Shown here: in pieces, positions 28,653 to 39,456 of the stretch | Layout of the letters: every line of letters begins with the position of its first letter | Numbering within the stretch: position 1 is the stretch's first letter | Assembly: GCA_003023695.1 (NCBI GenBank) | Contig: PXYW01000010.1 | Coordinates: 1-64,000, forward strand | DNA from: Sulfobacillus benefaciens | GTDB lineage: Bacteria; Bacillota; Sulfobacillia; Sulfobacillales; Sulfobacillaceae | Reading direction: 5' to 3' | Length of the DNA: 64,000 bases | The notes under the pieces: model-generated | Database searches by the model: none | What the model saw: only the letters and a program-made list of their open reading frames with translations | What the model was told of the DNA's origin: nothing | Translations under genes and position numbers: made by a program

Positions 28653-29795
28653 ATGATGAAGAAGATTGTCATTTTGGGAGGCGGCGTTGGAGGCACTATC
28701 GTCGCTAACCAAGTAGCTCGGCAAATGGGTCAGGAACTGCGCAATCATGAACTAGAAATCACCGTCATTTCGGAGACTTCCAACCACGTTTATCAGCCGA
28801 TGTTCTTGTATGTCGCATTTGACCAAGTGGTCCCTGCCGAAGCACAAAAGCCAGAACGGGAAATACTGGATCGTCATGTCAAATTTCAAGTAGGTTCTGC
28901 AGATCGGGTGGATCGAGATGCTAAAGCTGTCATCATGCAAGATGGTACCAAAATCCCTTATGACTATCTCGTAATAGCCACAGGAAGCCGCCCGGCCCCA
29001 GAAAAAATTGCCGGTCTGGAACAAGGTGGCTATATTTTTTACACCGAAGAAGGCGCGCTTAAACTTCGCGAAGCCCTCCACAATTTTCAAGGCGGGCGAA
29101 TCGTGGTCACTGTGGGAGTGCCCCACAAGTGTCCGGTAGCTCCCTTAGAGTTTACGTTCATGGTTCAAGAATGGGCTAAAGCGCGAGGACTAGGTGACAA
29201 GACAGAGGTCGTGTACACGTATCCGATTGGTCGCCTGCATTCCCTAGAGCCGGTAGCCAATTGGGCGGCTCCGGTGTTTGAAGAGCGCGGCATCGAATCC
29301 CATATTTTCTTCAACCCGGAAAATGTTGATGCCGAGAAGAAGACCATCACCAGTCTCGAAGGTGAAACCCTCAATTATGATTTGCTGGTGGCCATCCCAC
29401 CGCACACCGGTCAAGAAGTTATCGGCCGATCCGGACTAGGAGACGCAGGAAACTGGATTGCCACCGATCGCCACTCCCTACGGATGGAGGGTGCCGACGA
29501 TATTTTTGTTTTGGGAGATGCCACCAACCTTCCCATCAGCAAGGCTGGGTCAACCGCCCATTTTGAAGCGGATGTCGTGGCCTCCAACTTGGTCAACTTA
29601 TTACGGGGTGGACTAGGCTCTGTCCGTTACGATGGCAAAGTGTTCTGCTTTATCGAAACCGGACTGAAGAACGCCACCTATATTCAATTCGACTACACGC
29701 ATCCTCCGAAACCGCAAGAACCCACTGAAATGATTCACATGTTTAAACTGGCCTATAACCGCATGTACTGGCTCACCCCGGCTGGAGTGCTGTAA
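28653..29795 (+). CDS. FAD-dependent oxidoreductase, sulfide:quinone-oxidoreductase-like
   Basis: 380 residues with two Rossmann units. FAD is bound by VILGGGVGGTIVANQVARQM, by YDYLVIATGSRPAPE and by DDIFVLGDATNLPISKAGST near the C-terminus. Two cysteines are at C160 (VPHKCPVAPLEF) and C332 (KVFCFIETGL), the right spacing for the redox pair of SQR. A third cysteine found in many SQRs is not seen. The protein ends soon after YNRMYWLTP, without the long C-terminal membrane-binding extension, so it may dock by another means. Likely role: sulfide or persulfide oxidation with electrons to quinone, inferred from family and neighbours. Confidence 0.88.
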   Translation: MMKKIVILGGGVGGTIVANQVARQMGQELRNHELEITVISETSNHVYQPMFLYVAFDQVVPAEAQKPEREILDRHVKFQVGSADRVDRDAKAVIMQDGTKIPYDYLVIATGSRPAPEKIAGLEQGGYIFYTEEGALKLREALHNFQGGRIVVTVGVPHKCPVAPLEFTFMVQEWAKARGLGDKTEVVYTYPIGRLHSLEPVANWAAPVFEERGIESHIFFNPENVDAEKKTITSLEGETLNYDLLVAIPPHTGQEVIGRSGLGDAGNWIATDRHSLRMEGADDIFVLGDATNLPISKAGSTAHFEADVVASNLVNLLRGGLGSVRYDGKVFCFIETGLKNATYIQFDYTHPPKPQEPTEMIHMFKLAYNRMYWLTPAGVL

Positions 29796-29798
29796 TGA

Positions 29799-31052
<1,254 letters not shown>

Positions 31053-31060
31053 TTTGCAAT

Positions 31061-31098
31061 TTCCTAGATGTGGAACCGTTGTGCTCCACATCTAGGAA
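31061..31098. terminator. Bidirectional hairpin between convergent genes
   Basis: A perfect 14-bp stem, TTCCTAGATGTGGA / TCCACATCTAGGAA, with a 10-nt loop. It lies 9 bp after the DUF1641 stop and includes the histidine-kinase stop codon. No clear T run follows on either strand, but stem strength and placement between convergent units suggest a transcription boundary. Confidence 0.65.
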
Positions 31099-32522
31099 CC
31101 CACAATAGGAAATTCCATCGTGACCTGCGTGCCGCCTTCCGGCCGATTTTCAATCCAGACATGCCCTCCATGCTGCACCACAACCTCTTTAACTATGGCC
31201 AGACCTAATCCATTGGAATCCCCCCTGGCGGGATCCCCAATCACAAACCGATCAAAAACATGGGGCAACAATTCTTCGTCAATTCCGGGGCCGTGATCTT
31301 TCACACGAACACGTATGACACCATTCCCAAGTCGCGTTTCTAAGCCAATAGGCTCCAATACGGGGGACCACTTCAGAGCATTGTCTATAACGTTCATTAA
31401 CGATTCCACCAAGTAGTCAAAGACGCCGGCAATCATGGCATCGTCTTGAGGATCCCACAAAATGGGGTGCCCTGAGCTCACTAATAGCGGTTCCATACGA
31501 TCTAATGTGGCCTTGATCCATTGGGATACTTGAATCGGGGAAAGTTTCCCAATACCGCTACGGATACGGGTGGCGGCTAGCAGTCGGTCCACGAGCCTGG
31601 TTACCCGCATAGTTTCTTCATATGCAATATCGACCGCTCGCTCTAGTTCGGGACCTTCTACCACACGATCTCGGATGGCTTCTAAAAATCCACGGATTGA
31701 CGTCAGAGGAGTCCTTAAATCATGGGCCACATGCGCTAATAGCGCATCACGGATTTCAGCTTCATTGGTTAATTGCTGGACCTGTAGCCCAATCCGATCC
31801 GCGAGCTTATTAAATTCTTGTGCTAAATCTTGCACTTCCTGCGGTCCCTGAGGTTCCACCCGAACGTCGGAAATTCCTCCCTCCATTTGAGCCACGGTTT
31901 TACGTAAGGTCTCCAGAGGTTTTGACAAGCGCCGACTGACTCCGTACGCTAAAATGCCGACAAGAAAAATCGCCACCAGTTCTGCAATCAGAAGGAGGAT
32001 GGTTAAGGAGTCAGCCGTTTGGTTGGAGACGCTCAAAGGAGATTCTAAAAAAATTCCCCCGGCAATATTACCGTCGACACTGACCGGAACTCCGGCCATT
32101 GCTTCGGAACCACCATTTGGGGATTGCACCACGCCTTTTATGGTGCGACCTCGGACTAACACCGCATTTAAATCAGCTGCCGTCCAAGGCTCAGCAGGTA
32201 CGTGCTGGCTTCCGGTTTCCAGCAGGACTTGCCCAATATTATCGAGAACGTAGACGCGATCGTTTAAGGTGCCTTGTAGCACCTGTACCAAATATAAAGC
32301 CTCCCCATAATATAGCGTGCCCGAAAAGTACCCCTGCATCACATGGGAAATTTGACTCCCGCGTTGGACTAAATTGTGCACCTGATTCCGGATGAGGTAT
32401 TGGCGGAATGTAATCCCTGCAATGCCTAATGCCAAGCCCAATACTACACTTGCTACAAACACGTGGCTTAGTACTAGTTGGGTCGACAAGCGGTCACGCC
32501 AATCGCGAAACCATTGCCGCAT
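31092..32522 (-). CDS. Membrane sensor histidine kinase
   Basis: 476 residues. Two membrane segments (about 18-40 and 172-195) enclose an extracellular sensor of about 130 residues; then a HAMP domain (RRLSKPLETLRKTVAQMEGG), HisKA with the phosphorylated His in LAHVAHDLRTPLTSIRGF, and HATPase with the N box VIDNALKWSP, G1 DHGPGIDEELLP and G2 GLGLAIVKEVVVQHGG. All key residues are present. It starts as TAATG on the stop of the response-regulator gene. Signal unknown. The operon order is glpX, rho, regulator, kinase. Confidence 0.96.
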   Translation of the reverse strand: MRQWFRDWRDRLSTQLVLSHVFVASVVLGLALGIAGITFRQYLIRNQVHNLVQRGSQISHVMQGYFSGTLYYGEALYLVQVLQGTLNDRVYVLDNIGQVLLETGSQHVPAEPWTAADLNAVLVRGRTIKGVVQSPNGGSEAMAGVPVSVDGNIAGGIFLESPLSVSNQTADSLTILLLIAELVAIFLVGILAYGVSRRLSKPLETLRKTVAQMEGGISDVRVEPQGPQEVQDLAQEFNKLADRIGLQVQQLTNEAEIRDALLAHVAHDLRTPLTSIRGFLEAIRDRVVEGPELERAVDIAYEETMRVTRLVDRLLAATRIRSGIGKLSPIQVSQWIKATLDRMEPLLVSSGHPILWDPQDDAMIAGVFDYLVESLMNVIDNALKWSPVLEPIGLETRLGNGVIRVRVKDHGPGIDEELLPHVFDRFVIGDPARGDSNGLGLAIVKEVVVQHGGHVWIENRPEGGTQVTMEFPIVGS

Positions 32523-33241
32523 TAGGAATCCACCCGGATTTCCGGTTTAAAACGATATCCCTGTCCCCAGACAGTCTCCAAATACGCATAAGGGGATGAA
32601 GACGCCAACAGCTTATGCCGCAGCCGCGTCACATGGACATCAACGGTTCGAGCATCGCCCTCAAAATCATATCCCCATACCCGATCCAAGAGCTGCTCTC
32701 GAGAAAATACCTGTTGGGGATTTTGCGCCAAGAACCAAAGCAAGTCAAATTCCCTAGGTGTTAGAGTCAGAACATCCTGCCCGCAAGTAACCATTCTGCG
32801 CCCATAATCCAGTAAAAGGCCAGGATAACGGATGCTGTCAACGTCTTCAGGGGGCAAACTGACAGTTGCTCTCCGCAGCACTGCACGGACGCGGGCCACC
32901 AATTCGCGAGGACTAAACGGCTTAATTAAGTAATCATCCGCTCCGGCTTCCAAACCTTCGATCCGGTCCTCTTCTTCTCCGACAGCCGTCAGCATTACGA
33001 CTGGCAGCCATACGTCACGTTGTCGGATTGCCTTTAGTACTTGCCACCCATCGACCTCCGGCAACATGATATCCAAGATCACTAGATCTATCGTATGCCG
33101 CTGTAAAAGATCGAGGGCGTGGGCTCCGTTGCTGGCTTCAATGACGCTATAGCCTGCCTTCTCTAAGTAAATACGGCAGAGCTCACGAATATGCTGCTCA
33201 TCGTCGACCACCAAAAGACTGGGCGTGGCCGCTCCCCCCAC
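32522..33241 (-). CDS. OmpR/PhoB-type response regulator
   Basis: 239 residues: receiver domain (about 8-122) with the phospho-acceptor Asp in VILDIMLPEVDGW and the Lys in LIKPFSPRELV, then a winged-helix DNA-binding domain (about 140-235) with LTPREFDLLWFLAQNPQQVF and ARTVDVHVTRLRHKL. GTG start at 33241 overlaps the rho stop as TAGTG, with GGAGG upstream in rho. It pairs with the kinase gene that overlaps its own stop. Confidence 0.96.
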   Translation of the reverse strand: MGGAATPSLLVVDDEQHIRELCRIYLEKAGYSVIEASNGAHALDLLQRHTIDLVILDIMLPEVDGWQVLKAIRQRDVWLPVVMLTAVGEEEDRIEGLEAGADDYLIKPFSPRELVARVRAVLRRATVSLPPEDVDSIRYPGLLLDYGRRMVTCGQDVLTLTPREFDLLWFLAQNPQQVFSREQLLDRVWGYDFEGDARTVDVHVTRLRHKLLASSSPYAYLETVWGQGYRFKPEIRVDS

Positions 33242-35265
33242 TAGTTGGACCCTCCTTGACTCGCTAGAAACAGCTTGAAAAACTCCGCATTGCTTCGTGT
33301 TCGCTTAAGATTATGCAACAATAATTCGGTCGCCTCGGGGGTATTGAGGTTGTGAACTGCCTTGCGCACCAACCAGACAACTTCCAATTCTTCGGCCGAC
33401 ATCAAGAGATCTTCTCGGCGTGTTCCTGAACGCTTAATGTCCACGGCAGGAAATGTCCGTCGTTCTGACAGTTTTCGATCCAAGTGCAGCTCCATGTTGC
33501 CCGTACCCTTAAATTCTTCATAGATTACGTCGTCCATGCGCGATCCGGTGTCAATGAGCGCCGTTGCCAAGATAGTCAAACTGCCCCCCTCTTCCACCTT
33601 TCGAGCTGCCCCGAAAAACCTTTTGGGTTTATGCAAAGCCGCAGGATCCATCCCTCCGGATAGAGTACGCCCCGATGCGGGCAATGTTAAATTATACGCT
33701 CGGGCGAGCCGTGTAATGGAATCTAAAAGAATCACGACGTCTTTGCCCATCTCCACCAAACGTTTGGCACGCTCCAAAACCATTTCCGCTACCCGGATAT
33801 GGTCTTCCGGTGGTTCGTCAAATGTTGAGCTAGCCACCTCTCCCTTGACGGAACGTTGCATATCTGTCACTTCTTCCGGCCTTTCGTCTATCAAAAGGAC
33901 CATCAAATGCGCCTCGGGATCGTTTTGTGCGATAGCATTGGCCAATTTTTTGAGTAAAACCGTTTTCCCTGCTTTCGGAGGAGCTACCACAAGACCCCGT
34001 TGACCCCGGCCGATGGGTGCAATGATATCCACTAATCGGGTAGCAAGTTCTTCCCGAGTAGTTTCCAGATGAAACCGGGAGTTGGGGAAAATTGGGGTTA
34101 GTCCGTCAAAATCGGGGCGTTCGGCCGACTTTTCCGGGCTGATGCCATTGACTGCCTCAACCCGCAGCAGAGCAAAATATCGCTCGCCTTCTTTGGGTGG
34201 GCGGGCTTGCCCTGACACTTGATCGCCGGAACGCAAATCAAACCGTCGAATCTGGGAAGCCGACACATAAACATCTTCCCGTGATCGCTGAAAATCTGTG
34301 GGCCGCAAAAATCCATAGTCTCCTACTATATCTAAAAGACCTTGAGCAAAAATGAACCCATCTTGATGGGTACGAGCCCGCAATATTTCCCAAATCAATT
34401 CACCCTTGCGGTAAGACCTAAAATCATCAATGTTCAGGGAACGCGCCAATTTGTATAAATCAAGCAATGTCATGGCGTCAAGCTGAGCCATGGTCAGTTG
34501 CGGTTCGCGCGACCGCGCGGGTAAGTCACGACGGTTATTGGCTGGAGCGGCACCATTCTGTTTTGGGTTGCGGTTGGCCCCAGGTCCGGTTACCGGACGG
34601 CGAGGCGCTCCATTAGGCCGTTGGTGAGTGCGTTCACGAGGGTTCGGTAAAGCAATGGGGCGGGTATCGGCAATTCGTGCCGGAACCGCAGGGCTTGCCG
34701 GTTTCCCTTCTGATTTCACCGGATACGGCATCGGTGATGCCACATCTACTGCGGGTGGAGTTGCAGCTGTCTCAGTAGGTAATGGCGCGGCTGGGGTTTC
34801 GATCTCGTTCGCCGCCTTTGTCTCGGGTGCAGAAATTTCCGGTTGAGGCGAATCCATCGGTTCTTCTTTAGCCGTACTGGGGATTTGCTCTTCCACTTTG
34901 GAGTCCAGAGTCAGGGCGGGCTTAGTTTGCACTTTGGGTTCCTCAACGGGAACGACAGCGGGGCTCGCCTTGGCCCGCGACCGACGGGTCCGTGGTTTGG
35001 TCTCTTTGGGCTGCTCACCGTCTGCCTTGGGTGCCTCGGTAGCCGGGGCCTCCTCAGTGGTCGTCACCGATTCCACTTGGGGAACTTCCGCGGCCGGGGG
35101 AGAAGTCTTTTTACGGCGTCCTTTCGGTTTAGGAGCAGCTTCTGCCGTCTCCTCCACCGGATCTACCACACTTCCTTTGGATTCCGGTGGCTCTTCGCGG
35201 CGACGTCGGGTGCGCTTCTTAGGTTCGGCCGGGGTAATAAGATCTTGCCTTTCTTCACCAGTCAT
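33241..35265 (-). CDS. rho: Transcription termination factor Rho with a long disordered N-terminus
   Basis: RNA-dependent hexameric ATPase that ends transcription. 674 residues, against about 420-430 in most Firmicutes. The extra part is residues 1 to about 255, rich in Pro, Glu, Lys, Arg, Thr and Ala ([39 protein letters not shown]), with no predicted fold. The core follows: helical N-domain ([20 protein letters not shown]), RNA-binding cold-shock-like fold ([20 protein letters not shown]), P-loop [18 protein letters not shown], and Walker B/Q-loop regions ([16 protein letters not shown]). It lies 27 bp after glpX and overlaps the response regulator. Confidence 0.97.
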   Translation of the reverse strand: MTGEERQDLITPAEPKKRTRRRREEPPESKGSVVDPVEETAEAAPKPKGRRKKTSPPAAEVPQVESVTTTEEAPATEAPKADGEQPKETKPRTRRSRAKASPAVVPVEEPKVQTKPALTLDSKVEEQIPSTAKEEPMDSPQPEISAPETKAANEIETPAAPLPTETAATPPAVDVASPMPYPVKSEGKPASPAVPARIADTRPIALPNPRERTHQRPNGAPRRPVTGPGANRNPKQNGAAPANNRRDLPARSREPQLTMAQLDAMTLLDLYKLARSLNIDDFRSYRKGELIWEILRARTHQDGFIFAQGLLDIVGDYGFLRPTDFQRSREDVYVSASQIRRFDLRSGDQVSGQARPPKEGERYFALLRVEAVNGISPEKSAERPDFDGLTPIFPNSRFHLETTREELATRLVDIIAPIGRGQRGLVVAPPKAGKTVLLKKLANAIAQNDPEAHLMVLLIDERPEEVTDMQRSVKGEVASSTFDEPPEDHIRVAEMVLERAKRLVEMGKDVVILLDSITRLARAYNLTLPASGRTLSGGMDPAALHKPKRFFGAARKVEEGGSLTILATALIDTGSRMDDVIYEEFKGTGNMELHLDRKLSERRTFPAVDIKRSGTRREDLLMSAEELEVVWLVRKAVHNLNTPEATELLLHNLKRTRSNAEFFKLFLASQGGSN

Positions 35266-35291
35266 ATAATTCGGTACTGCCTCCTGTCTTT

Positions 35292-36260
35292 CTAGGCGCG
35301 TTTGCCATAGGTCTTTTTACTGTCATTACGGTGATGCGCGGTAACATAGCGAACCGTTCCGGTTAATGATCGCATGACAACTGAATGGGTGGTGGAATAC
35401 AAGGCGCCATAACGCACTCCCTGCAATAAATCGCCATCGGTAATTCCGGTGGCGACATACAACACATCGTCTCCCTTAACCAAATCATCCAAACCGAGCA
35501 CTCGGTCCGGCTCATGAATTCCCATTTCCAACATTCTACGAGTTTGGTCGTCATCCTCTGGCTTAAGCCGTGCTTTCATTTCTCCGCCGAGACATTTTAC
35601 TGCGGCTGCAGCAATGACACCTTCCGGTGCTCCTCCCATACCGACAAGCATGTCTACCCCGGTTCCATCGACGCAGGCCGCTACCGCTGGCGATACATCT
35701 CCATCGGTGATCAATTTTATTCGAGCTCCAGCTGAGCGAATGTCGTGGATAAGTTGACGATGGCGATCTCGGTCCAAAACCACCACGGTTAAATCGGTAA
35801 TCGATTTTCCTGATGCCTTTGCCAGTGCCGCCAAATTCTCTTTAATTGGGGCGTTCAAGTCAATTACGCCAACTCCTGCGGACCCGGTAACAATTTTCTC
35901 CATATACATATCAGGCGCATGAAGTAAACAGTGGCGTGGAGCTACCGCCATCACTGCGATGGCACCCGGTAACCCTCTGGCAATCAAATTGGTACCCTCT
36001 AACGGGTCTACGGCAATATCCACCGGATCTCCAAATCCTGCCCCAATCTGCTCCCCAATATACAGCATTGGAGCTTCATCCATTTCCCCTTCACCGATCA
36101 CCACCGTACCCTGGATATTCACCGTGTCCAGCATTGAGCGCATCGCATCAACCGCGAGCTGGTCCGCGCCATTTTTGTCGCCGCGCCCCATAAGACGGCC
36201 GGAGGCTAAAGCAGCCGCCTCTGTCACTCGAACAAATTCTAGCGCTAATTCGCGCTCCAT
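35292..36260 (-). CDS. glpX: Fructose-1,6-bisphosphatase, class II
   Basis: Dephosphorylates fructose 1,6-bisphosphate in gluconeogenesis. About 322 residues. Segments MGRGDKNGADQLAVDAMRSM, VVIGEGEMDEAPMLYIGEQI and AVDPLEGTNLIARGLPGAIA hold the metal-binding residues. Start ATG at 36260 has GGAGG 7 nt upstream; the frame to 36281 adds seven residues. It begins the operon leading into rho; a TATAAT on the minus strand near 36380 may be its -10, but no good -35 lies upstream of it. The pairing glpX-rho matches Bacillus. Confidence 0.97.
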   Translation of the reverse strand: MERELALEFVRVTEAAALASGRLMGRGDKNGADQLAVDAMRSMLDTVNIQGTVVIGEGEMDEAPMLYIGEQIGAGFGDPVDIAVDPLEGTNLIARGLPGAIAVMAVAPRHCLLHAPDMYMEKIVTGSAGVGVIDLNAPIKENLAALAKASGKSITDLTVVVLDRDRHRQLIHDIRSAGARIKLITDGDVSPAVAACVDGTGVDMLVGMGGAPEGVIAAAAVKCLGGEMKARLKPEDDDQTRRMLEMGIHEPDRVLGLDDLVKGDDVLYVATGITDGDLLQGVRYGALYSTTHSVVMRSLTGTVRYVTAHHRNDSKKTYGKRA

Positions 36261-36482
36261 ATAATGTCCTCCCATTGTCACCGAATAAATGACTCTAATG
36301 TGGGAAAAGCTTTGGGGTTATCGTCATGGAATGTGTCTCACTTGCAATTAGCTCAAAGTCAAGGTGGCCCTTGACTGATTATAGTGTATCCAGGACGCAT
36401 AAAATTAATCGACAAGGCGTGATTCGAGGTTGCGGATGGATAATAGCACATCCTCAAAAAAATGGCAACCTTCCGATTTCCA

Positions 36483-37781
36483 TCATAGCCCTGGAATTAC
36501 CTGTCGGGCTTGAATCAACAGCTTTTCACGATCGTCAGGGTGGGCTATTGCCACCAGACGGCGCGCCCGTTCATCCAAGGTTTGCCCATGCAAAGACGCA
36601 ATCCCATATTCGGTCACCACAAACTGTACATGATTACGCGTCGTCGTAACCGCTGCCCCGCTAGTTAACATGGCGACAATGCGTGAGGCCCCGTTCGCGG
36701 TTCGTGAAGGCAGTGCAATGATAGAACGCCCTTGGGGAGCCAAAGTAGCGCCCCGCACAAAATCCATTTGTCCTCCGACCCCAGATATTAAATGTGGGCC
36801 GAGGGATTCTGCAGCCACTTGCCCCGTGATATCTACTTCCAAAGCCGAGTTAATCGAGGTCATCTTGGGATGCTGGCGAATAATCGCCGTGTTGTTGGTG
36901 TAATCCACCGAACACATTGCAATAGATGGGTTATCGTCCATAAAACGGTATAGTCGCTGACTACCTAAAGCAAATGTGGTAACTATTTGGTCGCGATCAA
37001 TAGCTTTGTATCGCCCCGTGATTACCCCGGCTTCAGCCAAATCCATCACACCATCTGAGATCATCTCGCTATGAATTCCCAAGTCATGGTGGTCCCGCAA
37101 TAACTGTAAAACGGCATCAGGAATACGTCCAATTCCCACCTGCAAAGTCGATCGGTCATCAATCAGTGAGGCAACGTTCTGGGCAATTCTTTGGTAGAGG
37201 GGTCCGGATAAGATCGGTTCATGACTAGCTAAAGGCCGATCGACATGCACTGCATAGTCTATCTGGGACACAGGCAGATGAGCCCATCCTAAAGTCCGGG
37301 GGACCTGAGGGTTGACCTCAGCAATCACGACGTCCGCTTTCTCGATAGCTGCCAGAACGCCTTCAACCGTGGGACCCAAGCTAACAAATCCGTGCCGATC
37401 CGCTGGACTCACTTGGATTAGGCAAGCTTTCAGGGCAAATTCATCTCGACGAATGAACCATGGAACATCCGATAAAAACAGGGGCAAATAGTATGCTTGG
37501 CCCTCATTGACAGCTTTTCGCAAATTGCTGCCGACAAATAATGAGATGTCAAGCAATCGTCCCTTCAACTCGGGAGATATTTGTGGTGTAGGCCCCTCTA
37601 AATGCAAGTGATATAGTGTAACTCCGCTGAGGGTTCGGCATCGTCGGGCCAAAGCCGTTAAAAGCTCGGTAGGCGTTGATGCCATCCCTTGACAATACAC
37701 TTGATCGTTGGACTGGATGGCAGTCATTGCCTCGTCAGCTGTTACCCATTGCACAGGTTTTTCGTCTCCTCGACAATCCAT
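36483..37781 (-). CDS. Acetyl-CoA hydrolase/CoA-transferase family protein
   Basis: 432 residues of the family that includes 4-hydroxybutyrate and acetate CoA-transferases. The glutamate that forms a covalent CoA thioester is in LGIHSEMISDGVMDLAEAGV (about residue 240). The C-terminal part VTEYGIASLHGQTLDERARR and GGQMDFVRGATLAPQGRSII is conserved. The acyl substrate cannot be deduced. The start at 37781 has a weak ribosome site; a GTG at 37754 with GAGGAG upstream is a good alternative. About 220 bp separate it from glpX, with no cotranscription evident. Confidence 0.92.
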   Translation of the reverse strand: MDCRGDEKPVQWVTADEAMTAIQSNDQVYCQGMASTPTELLTALARRCRTLSGVTLYHLHLEGPTPQISPELKGRLLDISLFVGSNLRKAVNEGQAYYLPLFLSDVPWFIRRDEFALKACLIQVSPADRHGFVSLGPTVEGVLAAIEKADVVIAEVNPQVPRTLGWAHLPVSQIDYAVHVDRPLASHEPILSGPLYQRIAQNVASLIDDRSTLQVGIGRIPDAVLQLLRDHHDLGIHSEMISDGVMDLAEAGVITGRYKAIDRDQIVTTFALGSQRLYRFMDDNPSIAMCSVDYTNNTAIIRQHPKMTSINSALEVDITGQVAAESLGPHLISGVGGQMDFVRGATLAPQGRSIIALPSRTANGASRIVAMLTSGAAVTTTRNHVQFVVTEYGIASLHGQTLDERARRLVAIAHPDDREKLLIQARQVIPGL

Positions 37782-38052
37782 TTTTTCTCATTGCAGGTCG
37801 AACCGGGACACTTCCTAGAGGATCATTTCTTGCCACGCTTGATACTAGTCTCTGTGATTCTATCGTAACACCACCACCCATAATAGCAACCTCTGGCAAA
37901 AATGCTAGCCTTGCGTCGAACACCGTGAGGGCAGGATTCCGGGGTCACAATGCGAGTCGGGTCAGAATCTTCACTGCGACAACCATTCTACTGCGGGCCA
38001 GGTTTGCCATGAGGATCCATTGCCCCCCCATTTTCGAGCCCTTTGACTACCA
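37782..38052. other. Intergenic stretch before the first DUF981 gene
   Basis: No gene with a ribosome site is seen here. A part near 38010-38035 (GATCCATTGCCCCCCCA) resembles 39278-39306 before the second DUF981 gene and looks like the far end of a duplicated upstream region. Confidence 0.4.
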
Positions 38053-38126
38053 AAAGGCGGCCCGTTGAGCCATATGGTTCTTTTCTCCCATGTTCTACCA
38101 TGATGCTGTAATCATTAACAAGATTG
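38053..38126 (+). promoter_or_regulatory. Conserved upstream block of DUF981 gene 1
   Basis: A block of about 70 bp (GTTCTTTTC, CCCATG, CTACCATGA, TGTAATCATT, AAGATTG) is repeated before the second DUF981 gene at 39329-39401. It contains the inverted repeat ATGAT-GCTGTA-ATCAT. Shared retention after duplication suggests a promoter or operator. Confidence 0.5.
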
Positions 38127-38193
38127 GTCGAGCGGTGAAGGGCCGACAACCCCGGCGCCGTAAACCAGAGAGTTTTGAAGGAGCGTGAGTACC

Positions 38194-38781
38194 ATGTTTG
38201 TTGACTATCTTGCCGTGATGTTGCTGAACGTCGGTGCTGGCTTGGCCTTGTTGGCTCATTACCTCTATGTTCACCCTGACAAACAGTACCGCCGTAGTTG
38301 GAGTGCAGGTTTCTTTGCTGTCGGACTCTTGGGCTTGTTGACTTCGTTGCCGATGGTGCTTACTTGGCCTTTGCCCGGGGGATTTAATGTGGCTTATGGC
38401 GAACCCATGCTGTTCTTAAGCATGGTATTTTTGGCCGCGGCGATGACCTTGATTTTCGAATGGGAACCGCTCATCCCGGCGATTTACGGATTCTTTGGGG
38501 CCATCTACTCGATTGTCATTGGTATCCGTATCGAAAACCTTCACTTGGGATCTAATCCCACGGCTGCCTTGGTGGGATTCCTGCTCACCGGTGTGGGCGG
38601 TCTATTGGTGCTCCCCGCCATTTACTGGCACAAGAATCGGGCGCTCACCATCCTTACCGCCATCATTTTAGGTCTTGCCGCCCTAATTTGGTTGTACACC
38701 GGCTATGATGCGGTGTGGGGACACATAGCAGACTTTGCCAAATATCTTCCCAGCACCATGTTAGTCCACGCTAGTAAATAA
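38194..38781 (+). CDS. DUF981 family membrane protein, copy 1
   Basis: 195 residues with six or seven membrane helices and very short loops, matching the DUF981 family of unknown function. Conserved features include LLAHYLYVHPDKQYRRSWSA, LTWPLPGGFNVAYGEPMLFL, FEWEPLIPAIYGFFGAIYS and the end TGYDAVWGHIADFAKYLPST. The start ATG at 38194 has AAGGAG 10 nt upstream; a GTG at 38185 is also in frame. A strong terminator follows. The paralogue at 39457 is about three-quarters identical, and the last 40 codons are nearly identical in DNA. Confidence 0.85.
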   Translation: MFVDYLAVMLLNVGAGLALLAHYLYVHPDKQYRRSWSAGFFAVGLLGLLTSLPMVLTWPLPGGFNVAYGEPMLFLSMVFLAAAMTLIFEWEPLIPAIYGFFGAIYSIVIGIRIENLHLGSNPTAALVGFLLTGVGGLLVLPAIYWHKNRALTILTAIILGLAALIWLYTGYDAVWGHIADFAKYLPSTMLVHASK

Positions 38782-38794
38782 GTTCTGTAGAATA

Positions 38795-38829
38795 ACTGGG
38801 GCTTCGTGCACGAAGCCCCAGTATTTTTT
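38795..38829 (+). terminator. Terminator of DUF981 gene 1
   Basis: A perfect inverted repeat ACTGGGGCTTCGTG / CACGAAGCCCCAGT followed by ATTTTTT, 13 bp after the stop codon. Confidence 0.93.
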
Positions 38830-39328
38830 GCCACGCGATCCACCTCGTGGGGTTTGGTCGCCGGACGCAATGGGTAAAGGACCTTCCCATGCATGGCAAG
38901 CGGGTGGTGTTAAATTTGTAAACCCATCGCTTTCACTGTAAGGCGGACGCAGACACACAGAACTGCCCCCGTGGTGGTATCGAGCATATACCAGGTAAGC
39001 ATCTCGTTCTTTTCCTTCAATCATGATATTCGTCGAGCCTGTCTGCCCGCCGCCACCAACAGACGGCTAGGCTGTCTGGTCCCGGAGCTCCAGAGCGCAA
39101 AATCCCATGACATTGCGACCCGGATTCCGCACGGGTGTACCGTGTTAAATGGTCGTAATGATATAACACGGCTCAGAATGGACAAGCCTCGGGACACACA
39201 CTTCTCCGAAGGATCAACACCGTTGGGGGTTTCCATACTCCCATCCCAAAGCCTCATCAATTCGTGTTTCGGGACGCAATTTCTGAGATGGTCCATTGCC
39301 ACCCAGTTTTAGGATCCAATGCCCACGG
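38830..39328. other. Intergenic stretch between the DUF981 paralogues
   Basis: About 500 bp without a supported gene; ORFs on the minus strand here run across the terminator of copy 1 and lack ribosome sites. Parts near the right end resemble the region before copy 1. Confidence 0.5.
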
Positions 39329-39401
39329 AAAAGGTGTCCGATGTGCCGTATAGTTCTTTTCACCCATGCCCTACCATGAGGATGTAATCATTTCAAGATT
39401 G
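39329..39401 (+). promoter_or_regulatory. Conserved upstream block of DUF981 gene 2
   Basis: The counterpart of 38053-38126, with the order AAAAGGTGTCCG, GTTCTTTTCACCCATG, CTACCATGAGGATGTAATCA, AAGATTGA. The inverted repeat is less perfect than in copy 1. Confidence 0.5.
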
Positions 39402-39403
39402 AT

Positions 39404-39432
39404 CCGAAGCTAGACCCGAAGCTAGACCCGAA
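39404..39432 (+). repeat. 12-bp tandem repeat in the leader of DUF981 gene 2
   Basis: CCGAAGCTAGAC occurs twice in direct succession (39404-39415, 39416-39427) and begins a third time as CCGAA. It is absent from the leader of copy 1 and lies just before the ribosome site of copy 2. Confidence 0.8.
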
Positions 39433-39456
39433 AAGTTTTCAAGGAGCGTGATCATC

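Noticed and set aside
33536-34003. Plus-strand ORF of 155 codons opposite the Rho ATPase core.
   Set aside because: It is the mirror of a strongly conserved domain on the other strand.
34898-35269. Plus-strand ORFs opposite the Rho N-terminal extension.
   Set aside because: They are reading-frame shadows of a GC-rich, repetitive coding stretch; no ribosome site or family resemblance.
38761-39024. Minus-strand ORF of 87 codons between the DUF981 genes.
   Set aside because: It runs through the terminator of the first DUF981 gene, lacks a ribosome site and resembles no family.
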